From positions 431,001 to 495,000 of the forward strand of contig WPIO01000117.1 of assembly GCA_009760855.2 (NCBI GenBank): a stretch of DNA of 64,000 bases, in the 5' to 3' direction. Of this stretch, positions 43,550-53,797 are shown one piece after another. The notes beneath the pieces are model-generated. The model was given only the letters and a program-made list of their open reading frames with translations. It was not told the origin of the DNA and ran no database searches. Position 1 is the first letter of the stretch, and each line of letters starts with the position of its first letter. A program made the position numbers and the translations under genes. Source of the stretch: Cristatella mucedo (Eukaryota > Bryozoa > Phylactolaemata > Cristatellidae).

Positions 43550-44774
43550 CTCACGTTATCGGAATGTTAGTTGGCTTTAATATGACTATCCATACAATAC
43601 TTGCTTTGCAGCTGGGAATTTTCGTCCTGTTTGTACTGGAGACGTTTTTGCTAGAACAATCAGTTCTCTAGCACTGCTCAAACTAGGGTTATTCTGCTCG
43701 AGACCGCCCACCCCAACCGGCTATCCATTTCCAGCCACCAAGCAGAGGCTGTGAGAACACGGTGCTCGTGAGCTGGACGTGAGACCGGGAGCCGAAAGCC
43801 ACTAGTGACTGTCCGTCGGCTCGACGAATATAAAAGCTCGCACTAGCAGTCGACCCGTGCAAAGTGCACGTGACCGGCACGTGAGATTCACACTTAGGCG
43901 CTGCCGATGGCAGCTAGCAGCCACGTGACTATTTCTATTTCTCCTTTCAGTGCTTCAGGGCAACTGGGTTCAGGGTCACACACGAGGTCACCCTGAGGAC
44001 ACCCTAACCTTAGGTTAGTCAGCAACTGCTCCGGGGATGCTGCCTGATTCAATTCACCTGGCATTCCCGTGTCAAAGCATTTCATCCGTCTTGGTGGTTT
44101 GATTCGCTGGTCCTATCTCGGCTGTGCGAAATGCCTGCCACGCGTGGAAGTCTGACAGCTATTGCTAGCAGCCAGGTGCCTACCGAAGTCGAAGATGAGA
44201 TGTCCTGTGAGATCGGTTTTCATAGCCAAGCGCACCGGCGCATTGCATCCAGTCACTGTTGCCACCGAAGGTGTTGTTCTTGCTGGTGCTCGTTGCTCGC
44301 ATGCATTACATAGTGACTTTTGATTCCTGGCTCTGTGGCATGATCGAGGGGCGTTAGCGCAACTAGCACCGACTCTTCGTTGAGTCTTGACCGTTGAGAT
44401 GATATCACAAGAGAGCTGATAAGGTCTGCTCACTGAATCATCATTGACATAGGGCCTTGGCGTATTCGGTATCGTATTTTGCAGTGAAAATACAATGGGT
44501 ACCCTGCACCCACATGAGCACATCATGCGCTGGCTCACGTGCCTCACGACTTCGAGCTGCTGTGCTGCCCGTGCAGTTTCTTCTTTCGGCTCACACTTCG
44601 GCAGCACTTTCCCGTCATCCAGCCGTTATCTCAGCTGTCACTTCTCGCCGGCTGATGCCCTGCGCATGCCCGTGGTTGACAAGCGAATCGGCGGATGTGC
44701 ACAGGCGGATGTGCACATCCGCCTGTGGCCACGGGATTTCTTGCTCCTTACCGGATCATCAGTAGACTAGTTGT
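43546..44774. other. Unassigned sequence with palindrome
   Basis: No repeat family. Coding-like fragments on both strands at 44110-44610 lack a consistent exon model. A 28-bp perfect palindrome lies at 44700-44727. Confidence 0.4.
44700..44727. repeat. Perfect 28-bp palindrome
   Basis: CACAGGCGGATGTG followed directly by its reverse complement with no spacer. CCCGTGG (about 44669) and CCACGGG (about 44729) add an outer pair. Confidence 0.97.
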
Positions 44775-45195
44775 GTAATGTAATGTATTTCCATCTGTAG
44801 CTCTACAAAGGCTGAGTGAGTGTTATGAGGAGGTATTTATATAGCACATTCAAAACCTATGCGGCCTTCAGTATGCATTCGATAGCCTTTGCCTCACGCA
44901 ACAAAGAGAAAGTGAGAAGCATCGCTGAGTCAGGGAGAGCAGTTAAGATAGTGCGTAGAGTGGACGTAGCAGCTCAGGACGGCTGGAAAGGATGTGCCAC
45001 AGTCGGCAGCAGGAGAGCAGTTGTCGTTGCGTAAGAATTGTGGAAGCGAGTTCCACAGTCTAGGACCTTCAGAGCCAAAGCTTCTGTCGCCAACGGTTTT
45101 TAGGCGAAGAAATGAAACAGCTAATTTATTGCCCATACATGACCTGAGGGCATGAGGAGGCTGAAACTGGTGCTGCAGTTCAGCTAGGTCACTTC
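44775..45195 (-). mobile_element. LINE-A 3' fragment
   Basis: The 3' end shows TGTAATGTAATGTA at 44776. The minus frame 45136-44930 reads GPRLWNSLPQFLRNDNCSPA. Confidence 0.88.
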
Positions 45196-45371
45196 ATCTT
45201 TAGGATGGGCGTGGCAGTCCGTGGAGCTGGTTGACCTGCTGTCGTCGTCTAAGCAGTCAGTTGCCTGCCTGTTAGTCTCCCGTGTCTCGCGAATGCTCTT
45301 TGACCATGGCTGGCCAATGATGGCAACTGATTAGAGGACGAGGCTAGAGGTGAGAGCCCTTGCCAATTCTT

Positions 45372-45592
45372 CAGAGCTTCTTCTTCAGAGGGGGCACTCG
45401 TCGGCTGTTCATCTTGAGTGCCGCAGCGTGTTACTGCCGTAAAGGGCGTGCATCTCTCCAAAGTTATCATCCCAAGAGTAGTCATTTAGTCTCTGTACGA
45501 GTTTATGATGAAAGAGCCAACTTCATTTTCTCTGCCTCGCAGGAAGCTCTAGCCAGACTTGCTACCTTGGCTACTTGCCACTTGCTACCTTG
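45372..45592 (+). CDS. Weak exon candidate of a possible second gene
   Basis: After the acceptor-like GCTTCTTCTTCAG the frame reads FILSAAACYCRKGRASLQSY, then VRVYDERANFIFSASQEALA and RLATLATCHLLPW, before running into a G-rich minisatellite without a clear donor. It looks coding, but the exon has no resolved 3' end. Confidence 0.25.
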
Positions 45593-45690
45593 GCAGGGGG
45601 AGGGGGCACGGGGATGGGGGCACGGGGATGGGGGCACGGGGAGGGGGGCACGGGGAGGGGGGCACGGGGAGGGGGGCACGGGGAGGGCGA
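45589..45690 (+). repeat. 14-bp G-rich minisatellite
   Basis: About seven copies of CACGGGGATGGGGG or CACGGGGAGGGGGG. Four or more G-runs in close succession make the plus strand a G-quadruplex candidate. Confidence 0.95.
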
Positions 45691-45955
45691 GACGCTGGCC
45701 AAACCGACGCCTGCTTGGTTGATGAGCAGCACTTTGGATCGCTGGCCTTTGGAGGATCTGTTCCGAACCTGATTGTGGAGGGCTGCTGGGCAGTTTGTGC
45801 TGACCAGCCTCCTGATTTCTCTCATGATCGTTCACTAAGCAGCGGCGAAAACAAGGACTTCTTGGCGTTTTTGTGTTCGGCCTGCTTGAGACATAGTCTT
45901 ATGTTATGGCCCAGCTACATGGCAGCACCGAAACCTGCCATTCATTCATTTGCAG
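45691..45955. other. Unassigned sequence, open plus frame
   Basis: The frame through 45700-46071 stays open (FGSLAFGGSVPNLIVEGCWA, ENKDFLAFLCSACLRHSLML), but another frame is equally coding-like up to 45772. No exon is called. Confidence 0.25.
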
Positions 45956-46079
45956 TCTCTGCTGCACTTTCTTGCTTCTTGCTGCTTGAATCCGGAGCTT
46001 CAAAGAAGTTTTTGGCTGCACACTTTTGTGGACGCGTGTACGGATACGTGGATACGTGTGCGGTGCATTGATAGCTTAG
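45956..46079 (+). CDS. Exon candidate of a possible second gene
   Basis: A good acceptor (CATTCATTCATTTGCAG) precedes a frame reading SLLHFLASCCLNPELQRSFW and LHTFVDACTDTW. The donor GTAGAT at 46080 leaves one base. Immediately downstream lies LINE-B 3' sequence. No domain is recognised. Confidence 0.35.
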
Positions 46080-46084
46080 GTAGA

Positions 46085-46165
46085 TATGTAGTGCGTACAT
46101 GCGTGGACTTGTGCATGAAGACATGTGTGGACTTGTGCATGCTGAAGTATTGTATGCGCTATCAC
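46085..46165 (+). mobile_element. LINE-B 3' end fragment (+)
   Basis: GTGCATGCTGAAGTATTGTA...CTATCACTAACC resembles the LINE-B 3' untranslated region and leads into the fold-back. Confidence 0.5.
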
Positions 46166-46232
46166 TAACCTATGTACATGCTTCCCTTGTAGCACGTGCA
46201 AAGTGCTACAAGGGAAGCATGTACATAGGTTA
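46166..46232. repeat. Fold-back: 30-bp perfect arms, 7-nt spacer
   Basis: Arms 46166-46195 and 46203-46232 are exact complements (left arm starts TAACCTATGTACATGCTTCC) around GTGCAAA. LINE-B-type sequence reads plus on the left and minus on the right. Confidence 0.97.
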
Positions 46233-46530
46233 CACGTGCATTTGCTGTAAAGGAAGCGCAATTTTATGGTTAGCGGTAGCATGCTCAATGACAATAAGCA
46301 TAACATGGTTAGTAGTGATAGGCACAGGGTCAGCATGCAAATGTGGTTAGTGGCAGCATGCAGTGTCAGCCTGCATAAGCACACAAAAGACGGAATCACA
46401 TGGACCCACTAAATGCCGTCATTAATAGATGCATTTTAAGCTTCTTTTTAAATGTTGTCAATTCACGGATCTTGTTATGCCAGTCGGAAGTGAGTTCCAG
46501 GCTTTGGGAACATACGAACTAAAGACATGA
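46233..46530 (-). mobile_element. LINE-B 3' fragment (-)
   Basis: GCATTTGCTGTAAAGGAAGC through CCAGGCTTTGGGAACATACG is the LINE-B 3' end in minus orientation. Confidence 0.85.
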
Positions 46531-46532
46531 TC

Positions 46533-46830
46533 TCTCACAACATCCCCTGACTTGACCACATTTAAAAAGAACTTAAAAACACCTATTTAGGACAGCATTT
46601 ACTGGGTCCTTGTGATTCGTCCTTCGTGTGCTTATGCGTGCTGACACTGTGCATGCTGCTACTAACCACACTTGCATGCTGACCCTGTGCATGTCACCCC
46701 TAACTATGTTATTCATGTTGTTTATCCAGCATGATACCACCATTCGATCGCGTTTCCTTTGCAGCAAATGTAAAGTGCGTAGAAAGGGATTGAGTTCTCT
46801 GAGGGCACTTTATTAAGTGTATTATTATTA
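46533..46830 (+). mobile_element. LINE-B 3' fragment (+)
   Basis: From CACAACATCCCCTGACTTGA to the tail GAGATTGAGTTCTCTGAGG-like phrase and an ATT run at 46819-46831. Confidence 0.88.
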
Positions 46831-46839
46831 TTTTTCTTA

Positions 46840-47578
46840 TACAGCTAACCATCACGTCCGATCCTTATCCAAGATTAGGAGCTGTCTTCCACAGTGGCTT
46901 GCAAAAAATGTAACTAGCTCCTTAGTTATGTCTCGGCTTGATTTTTGCAATTCCCTTTTGGCTGGGCTACCAAAGAAAGCAACTAGGCCACTGCAGCTGG
47001 CTATGAATATGGCTGCAAGGCTAGTCTTCAAGTCCCAGAGTTTTGAGCAAGTGTCTCCTTTGCTAAAAGAGCTAGGATGGATGCCGGTTGAGCAACGGAT
47101 ACAGAGCAAAGTTCTTACGCTGACCCCCAAGGTCCGCCACGGCTTGGCTTTTCCGTACCTAGCTGAACTGCTGCACCAGTTTCAGCCTCTTCGTGCCCTC
47201 AGGTCCGGTATGGACAATAAATTAGCTGTTCCATTCTTCTGCTTAAACACCGCTGGCGACAGAAGCTTTAGCTCTGCAGGTCCTAGACTGTGGAACTCGC
47301 TTCCGCAATTCGTATGCAACGACAACTGCTCTGCTACTACCGACTATGGCACATCCTTTTCAGCGGTCCTGAGCTGCTAATTTTATTCTACTCCCTACCT
47401 CAGCTGCTCTCCTGACTCTGCTATGCTTCCCACTTTCTCTTTGTTGCGTGAGACGAAGTCTGTTGGCTACCGAATTCGTACCGAAAGCCGCTTAGGCTGT
47501 GAGTGCGCTATACAAAACTCTCCTGCGGAACACTCACATGGTCTTTATGACTTTGTGGAATGACAGACGGAGATGCAT
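46840..47578 (+). mobile_element. LINE-A copy, best preserved C-terminal domain
   Basis: The plus frame 46817-47380 is open for 187 codons: HHVRSLSKIRSCLPQWLAKN, SRLDFCNSLLAGLPKKATRP, MNMAARLVFKSQSFEQVSPL and GPRLWNSLPQF. The 3' part to GGAGATGCATG is frameshifted. It abuts the ATT run of the preceding LINE-B, so it probably inserted there. Confidence 0.92.
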
Positions 47579-47584
47579 GCATAC

Positions 47585-47895
47585 ATTAATTAAAGATTTG
47601 ATGTTAGCACGTAGTTGATGTAAACGATTAGATTCCGAAAAGCAGGTGGTACGATGCTTAGCCTGGTGGGGGAGTTGATCTGATAGGTAGGCTGGAGCCA
47701 AAGAATGTAGGTACCTAAATGTGAGCGACAAAACCTTGAAGTTTATGTGTTGCTTGACTGGTTGCCGGTGCAGGTTGGCGAGAGGTGGTGGGATGTGGCA
47801 ACTGTGAAGCTCCCGACTGAGGAGCCTAGCCGCAGAGTTTTGAACCAGCTTTAATCGCCTGATTGCACTGGCCGGTAGACCAGCATCCAGTTAGC
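47585..47895 (-). mobile_element. LINE-B fragment
   Basis: The minus frame 47731-47534 reads LTFRYLHSLAPAYLSDQLPH. Sequence continues to the FCNSLLAGL-equivalent near 47890. Confidence 0.85.
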
Positions 47896-49189
47896 AGCGT
47901 TTCGCCTCCTTTGACTTAATTAATCACTGTTAATCACGTGCTGCAAGGACAGTCCTCGAAAATTTCTTACCCATAGGTTGCCTTTTGCCAACTTGATCTG
48001 AGTATCCTAGTTTTCCAGCCCCGTGTCTCGTGTCTGGCTTTCCTGTCGTTCCAGCAACTGAGACGAAAAACAGCATTCTCAAGTTAGTTCTCATTAGTTC
48101 TCAAAAATGCACGTGTTCTCAGGCAGCCATGCCAGGGTCAGCCATTAGCCAAATATAAACATGAATTAAAAAGTCTTTTCTGATCTGCTGCTGGATGCTG
48201 ATCGGGCGAGGCTTCAGCCAGAAGCTTGACTAATCTTGCTGAAGCCTCTGGGCTTCGTCGGTCCTTGTTGCTCGATGCATGTGCTTTCTTATCGCCAAGC
48301 CAGGTGATGGCATGCATGCAGCTTTTCTCCGGAATGCGGGCCTTACAGAAGCTGCTGCTGGTTTGCAGCTGCCTGCCTGCCAGCCTGTCTTGGGCTCGGG
48401 TAGCACCAGCCAACACTGGCAACGCCTGTGGACCGACAGTCAGCTGCCGACTGCCACTTCACCGTCGGGTTTCACATGACTGGCCGTTTCTATTAGCCCA
48501 GTTCTTAACAGATAGCCATCACGGTGCTAGGCTGGAGCAGCATAGCACTTGGCTGCATCGATATCCTTCTACCTTCCTCCCCCACCCACTCAAGGTTGCC
48601 CGAGGGTAAATGCCAGCTGCCAATGACAGCCCTACATGCTGCAGCTATGCTTGCCATGGTCAGGGCATACCTGCAGCCCCTCAGAGCAACAAGCTTCCCT
48701 GCGTGGAATGCAGTGCCGGAAGATCGGGTAATTGACTCGAAACGCCGGTCTAGATAGCCGGAGCTGAAAGAGATGAAGCCGGCATCAATTCAAAGACGTC
48801 TGCCTGCAACGGGCAGTAGGGCGAGATCCTGCGAGAGAGACGTAAGACCGACCTGCGAAGACCGATGCTGCGGTTCGTGGTAGCTTTCTCAGTAGCTTCT
48901 CAATGCTCCAGGCTTGTAGTTCAACCGCCCAACCACCGGTGTTTTATTAATAACAGCTGCCTGTCGCCTGTAGGGAAGCCTACAGGCGACAGGCGTATAC
49001 TGTTGTGTCTGGGTCTTCTGTTTTTCGACATGTGGACAAGGGTGGAAGCATAGATGACGTTTTTTCTTCTTTAGACCAGCAGCAGCAAACTGGGTCGTTA
49101 AGTAGGCGAATCGTATCGTACGGTAGCACAGCATCCAAAGAGTACGTCTGGCACAAACTTTACGTCTGACTTTCTTTGTATCATTCCAG
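47896..49189. other. Mostly unassigned, coding-like block and palindrome
   Basis: A plus frame at about 48211-48303 (LAEASGLRRSLLLDACAFLS) ends at a CAG/GTGATG donor but has no good acceptor. A hairpin with 16-bp arms lies at 48959-48974 and 48979-48994. Nothing else is recognised. Confidence 0.3.
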
Positions 49190-49396
49190 CAGTTCCATGA
49201 GCTTTGGACCGATAGCCCACCTCTCGGTTCTAGGTGCTTTGACGGCGAGACGGCGAAACGGCTTCGCCAAACTCCGTGAAGCCAAGCATATTCCAGCCTG
49301 GCCTAGTGCAGGGATGTGCTGTTTGTCCAGTTGCCTAACTCCACGTTACTCTCTTGCTTTTGACTCGATCTGGGTCTTTGTTGCTCTCTGTAACAG
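49190..49396 (+). CDS. Exon candidate of a possible second gene
   Basis: The acceptor TTTCTTTGTATCATTCCAG (with a second AG three bases on) and the donor GTAGCTG after TGTAACAG frame an open block: FGPIAHLSVLGALTARRRNG, FAKLREAKHIPAWPSAGMCC and LAFDSIWVFVALCN, with two bases left over. A competing frame is open only for the first 28 codons. Confidence 0.4.
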
Positions 49397-49598
49397 GTAG
49401 CTGTATGTTGAAATGTCGACCCCGATCCAATTGGTTCGCCTGTATGCAGCTCTAATGCAACTGCTCGGTGGCTCTGGTGAAACCTCGGGATATGCGTGAT
49501 GTATGCTTGGGCTGTGGCGCCAGGCACCCCATTCCTCACAAGGAGGAGTCACTCGGTGGACATTGGCTGCCATTCATGAAAAAATGACGTCGCCGAAG

Positions 49599-49647
49599 CA
49601 CCTTTGCCTTGCGTTTTCTGAGACAGGTGCTCGAGTTGGTCGTCCAG
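49599..49647 (+). CDS. Short exon candidate, second gene
   Basis: Reads TFALRFLRQVLELVVQ and ends on a codon boundary at GTAGAG. Its one leading base fits the two bases left by the 49190 exon (AG+C). The acceptor (GCCGAAG) is weak. Confidence 0.28.
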
Positions 49648-49714
49648 GTAGAGTCGTCGCGAAAAGTAGCCAAAGTTTTGAACCAGTACAGCACAGTTGG
49701 ATTTTATCTCGCAG

Positions 49715-49900
49715 GCAGGGGGCCTGAGGGCAGCTGCCTGCCGGTTGCTCGTAGGCTCGGCCTTGCGGGCCATCCGAGAGCCACCTGCGAGCGAGAGCTG
49801 CAGAATCGTCGAGGCAGCTGCAGCAGCGGCAGCTCTAGTACGTCGGGCCCACTTGCCTCTTGGGGCAATGTCCCAACGGGTCGTCATTAAATATGCTCAG
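49715..49900 (+). CDS. Exon candidate of a possible second gene
   Basis: The acceptor TTGGATTTTATCTCGCAG and donor GTTGGTGAG bound 62 codons in phase 0 on both sides: AGGLRAAACRLLVGSALRAI, REPPASESCRIVEAAAAAAA and LVRRAHLPLGAMSQRVVIKY. It is alanine-rich and helical. A SINE-2 begins a few bases after the donor. No domain is recognised. Confidence 0.42.
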
Positions 49901-49907
49901 GTTGGTG

Positions 49908-50085
49908 AGCCGTGATGGCACACTAGGTAAGGCGGTTGCTTTTCATGACTTCGGTCTCGAAGTCGTGGGTTCGAATCCTGTGGTGAGCGATCCTTTATCG
50001 CCACTGCAAGCGGTGGTGATAGCCGTAAAGGCTCTTCTGTCGCTATACAAAAGAGGCTGTTAAATCAGCTAGTATTTAATTTAAG
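49908..50085 (+). mobile_element. SINE-2 copy, well preserved
   Basis: GTGATGGCACACTAGGTAAG, perfect B box GGTTCGAATCC, GCCACTGCAAGCGGTGGTGA, AGGCTCTTCTGTCGCTATAC, and end CTGTTAAATCAGCTAG. Confidence 0.93.
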
Positions 50086-50328
50086 TTTTTTTTTAATTTG
50101 TATTCTCAGCTCTAATTTTGGGGTGGTGGTGGCTCTCCGGGCAACTTCGAGAGTTCCCTGCCAACGCCTGAGCTCACCACCGACGACCTGCCGGCCGTAG
50201 CCGTGCTGCCGTGCATTGCGACTTTTTTTCTCTTGGCTAGCCCGGCTTCGGGCGGCTTGAGGTTGCTCGTACGAATCGCCCTGAGAAGTCCGAGAATGGC
50301 CGATGTCATCTTCACTCGTGCACTAAAC

Positions 50329-50510
50329 CAGCGGCTCTCAGCCTGTGAGTCGCAACTCCTTTGGGGGTCAAACGACCCTTTCTCGGGGGTCGCCTAAGAC
50401 CATCAAAACACCCATTTCCACATTTTGCAAGCAATCTTATGGCCGGGGGTCGCCACAACATGATGAACTGTATTAAAGGTTCTCGGTATTAGGAAGGTTG
50501 AGAACCACTA
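50329..50510 (+). mobile_element. SPIN-like non-autonomous hAT transposon (182 bp) with 8-bp TSD
   Basis: The left end CAGCGGCTCTCAGCCTGTG and the right end GGTTGAGAACCACTA are imperfect inverted repeats of the hAT kind. The internal phrases GGGTCGCCTAAGACCATC and GAACTGTATTAAAGG, and the right-end ATTAGGAAGGTTGAGAACCA, are those I remember from SPIN (Space Invaders) MITEs. The flanks are CACTAAAC (50321-50328) and CACTATAC (50511-50518), an 8-bp duplication with one mismatch, as expected for hAT. There is no transposase inside. SPIN elements are known for horizontal spread among distant animals. Confidence 0.88.
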
Positions 50511-50577
50511 CACTATACCGAGGTTTAACAAAGTTTATCCAGATCGACACTGTAAGTAGAGACAATGGAATCGTGAT

Positions 50578-50720
50578 GCTGTGAATAGATATATAAGAGT
50601 AGTAGGTAGGTAAATTGACAGGCGGGTTCGACAGATGGATGGATGGACAGACGGACGGGTGGGTGGGTGGATAGATGGACTCGCGGACGTATTGATGGAT
50701 GCACTAGATGAACGGATGAA
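50578..50720 (+). repeat. Degenerate GATG/GGAC tetranucleotide repeat
   Basis: GATGGATGGATGGACAGACG, then GGGTGGGTGGGTGGATAGAT and further imperfect units. Confidence 0.85.
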
Positions 50721-50910
50721 TGAGCTGACCGACTCAAGGACAGAAAGTGGGAAATACTGGGGATGTGTAGGGGAGAGATGAGAGAAAAATGGGGAGATGT
50801 AATGAGAAAGGCTGGCCAGAGAGGGGAGAGAGGCATGAGGTGCAAAATTGTGGTAAAAAAATGCAAGAAACTATAAGTTCCAATTGTTAGTGAGTCTCAC
50901 TTTTCAAGGA

Positions 50911-51245
50911 CAGTCATCCCCCGACTAACGACGGTTCGACTTACGAAAATTCGGAGACGGAATTCGGCCACGGTCACGCACAAAAATATCGAAAATCAAA
51001 ATGTATCCAAGAAGACTTTTGAAATCCGCGCGTGGTCAGCAGATTTGACATCACCGAAAACAGTAGAGAGGAAGCGTTGTGTGACAACGTCAGTATATAT
51101 CCAAGTAGAACGTATCGGAAAGCATTTCGACTTGCGACAGATTTTCCGGTCCCTGACTATTTCGAAGTCAGGGCTGACTGCAGCTATTTATTGTCCGCCC
51201 CAGTTCTGACTTTTCATTGCTATAAAATCGTTGTAAGTGAGTCCC
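50911..51245 (+). mobile_element. Possible pogo/Tc2-like MITE
   Basis: The left end CAGTCATCCCCCGACTAACG followed by GGTTCGACTTACGAAAATTC resembles ends of Tc2/Kanga-type elements. An internal TTTCGACTTGCGACAG and the right-hand AAAATCGTTGTAAGTGAGTC are a decayed complement. No clear TA duplication is seen. Confidence 0.35.
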
Positions 51246-51654
51246 TATAGAGCACGATTGCTTATTCTAAATAGAGCACGCTTGCTTATTCTTTTAGAAG
51301 CGCTGAGAGGAGACATTTGGCCCTGGCTACAAAAGGCCTTGCGGTGGTGGGAGCCGACGCGAAACTGTAGGTTTACTTCGGCACGTCAACTGGGCGGCGC
51401 CTAGTGGGGTGGGGCTGGGCTTCGATTCACCTTGTGTGAACAAATCGTGTCACCGATTTGAACGCCATTGACTGAGGCGGCAGCAGTTCGCCGCTTTCTC
51501 CACGCCTCTAGTCTGTGAGTGCGTTACTTCCGCTGGTGGCTTCCTTAGGTCTCACAAGTAACTATAGAACTATAGAAGACGCGAGCTCTCGATCGGCGCT
51601 CGTCGGTGGCGGTAGGTGAGACGTTTGGTTCTCTTTGGGCTCCCCTGCTTCTCT

Positions 51655-51775
51655 TTGTGTCACAAAGGCTGTAGATGTTATGCAGGAGTTTTTTCGCGCA
51701 CACTCAAAAGCCTTAGCGGCTTTCGGTACGCATTCGGTCGCCAGCGGACTTCAGCTTACGAAACAAAGAGAAAGT
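51655..51775 (-). mobile_element. LINE-A 3' fragment
   Basis: GCGGCTTTCGGTACGCATTC and ACTTCAGCTTACGAAACAAA match the LINE-A 3' region. Confidence 0.8.
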
Positions 51776-53797
51776 TACTGTAATCATTAGTATTTAATCG
51801 TGTTCGATTTCCTGTGCAACAGTTCGTCCTCGGGCGCGAGCTCACAGCGAAATTTGTCGCTCATGATGCGTTGGCTTTTCGACGGCCAGCATTTCTTGGT
51901 TTCGCTGCCGACTTCTTGAGGCGAATCCGCCGCCTTAAAGCAATCGAGCCTCTCGGCGTCGGCGTCGCAGCAGAGGGACTCGGGGCTCGTGACGTCATTA
52001 CCCGAGCCGTTGCGCCCGGCGGTTTTGGAGGAATCGCGATCGGAAATTCGGCGACGCGAAGAAGGAAACGGGCCGTGGCCATTCCGTACGCGGCTGCCCG
52101 AATGAGCGAGGGACCGCTTTCGATCGGTGCGATCCGAGCTCAGCCGGCGTGACGGCCGGGCGGGCTCTGCCGCAGCTGACGCCGACTCGGCGCTGGCTGC
52201 CCGCTCGCCGCCCTCCCCCCCCCCCACCCGCTCACTAGTGTCCTCCTAAGCTTACTGGTGGTGGCGGCGGACCGACATTCTACTTCCCGATTGAGCGTCG
52301 CCAGCTGCCTGCCGTCGCGACGGACCCCTGCGAAGGCGCCGCCGCTGAGACCTCGGCTGGCTACTGCGCCAGAGCTTCGAAGTCGAAGCTCTGGCGCCGC
52401 TCGCATCGCCCGTCTTCGCAGGCGGCATTCCCGAGACGTGCGGCTGCCTCGGCAATTTCGTCTTTGTTTTCCGCGGGCCGACGGCTGCTGGTTCGCTTAG
52501 CCGCTGCCGCCGCTACTCGCCCGCCGTCGCTGCCGCTCCAGAGAGAGAGAGAGAGAGCCGCTGCCGCCGACCCGTCGCTTCACTCCGATGCACCCCTTCA
52601 CGAGCAGATTTTTTTACTTTTCGTAGCGCTTCTACGACGGAGGCGTTGAGGCGCCAGCCGGCACCGGCCGATCGACGTGCGTCGTGTGCCTGGGACGAGC
52701 GGCGGCGTGCGTGCTTCTGCCGTGCCGTCATCTGTGCGTCTGCCGGACGTGCATCCGAGGCGGCGGCGGTGCCGAGTCCGGTGCCGCCGCGTCGCTCGAC
52801 GCGTGCCCACTGTGCCGCGCCACGGTCGCCTCGTACTTCAGCGTCTACTGAGCTCGAATGCAACTCGGTGGAGGGACGGACCTCCGGGTTGCTCGAGTTG
52901 CCGCTCCGGCTATAGCCGCCACTGGCGATAGCTGCAAGCCTTGAGATCGAAGTCGCTGCTCGCCGTGAAATTTTCGCCGCCGCCCCCTCCCTCCCCTGAG
53001 GTATTCGGCCTGCACTGGCGAGCATCCGCCTGATGCCGACGCCGTCGATCAGATTCGTCAACACACCCGACGGAGTGGGCGCGGCCTGCTGGGCGCCTAC
53101 CCACCGCACTCCAGCGACCGCTCGCTAACCTCGTCGTTAATCTAATGCAATGAAGAATTTTCTATTGTCCTCCGCTTTCTCTTCCCGCGCCTCTCATTTG
53201 TACGAAGCCGGCCGCAGACCGGAAAAGTAACCGCACCGGTAGGTGGCGCTTGAGTCCAGCTCCTCTGGCTGCAGCGAGAGGGCCGCAGCGCCGTCGGAGC
53301 GAGATCCGCCGGACGCTGCTTTCGCTCATTGTGCATGCTTCTCTGAAGCTGCAGTCGCCGAAGCGTCGGCAGTAGCGGCGAGCGAGAACTCGGCGCCCGA
53401 CGGTTCGGGCGCGGAGTGGCGGCCACCGGACCGCTGGATTTCCTTAAATTCGTCCGCCGACTTCCGGAGCGCCCCTTGGATTTGGGGCGACGCTAGTCGC
53501 ACTGGGCTCGTCCCCCTCGGCCACGCTCCCTCCGGGAGCTTCTGTCCTATTCGGCTTAGGGTTGGTGTTATGCACGCGCAGGCATCGGCGATAGAACGGC
53601 TAAATTAGCTCGCTCGTGACGCTGCCACGCTTTAACGCTGCCACCGCGACGAGAAAGACGGGAGCTGGTAGTCATTGTGGAGCCTACGTTCTTCGCTTTC
53701 TCGTCCGATTCGATACCGACTTCGTGCTCTCGACAGCAATCGCATTGTGTCCGCCATTTTGCAAATTCGAGGAGAATATTATAGTGGGCTGGGTTAT
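51776..53797. other. CpG-rich unassigned region
   Basis: Visibly high G+C and CpG (for example 51950-52160, 52500-53110). Many overlapping open frames occur on both strands, as high G+C alone would give. A hairpin lies at 52366-52397 (15-bp arms GCGCCAGAGCTTCGA). It could be a CpG island with a promoter, but I see no defendable exon. Confidence 0.5.

Noticed and set aside
42126-43671. Very long open frames (484 and 425 codons plus, 390 minus)
   Set aside because: Produced by an 18-bp minisatellite and CA/CT microsatellites; simultaneous on both strands and without complexity.
49914-49990. tRNA gene
   Set aside because: Good A and B boxes, but the unit recurs at least 12 times with the same non-tRNA body; it is the head of SINE-2.
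52513-53109. 198-codon minus ORF as a gene
   Set aside because: High G+C opens several frames on both strands here; composition is Arg/Ala/Gly-rich with no domain and contains a GA tract.
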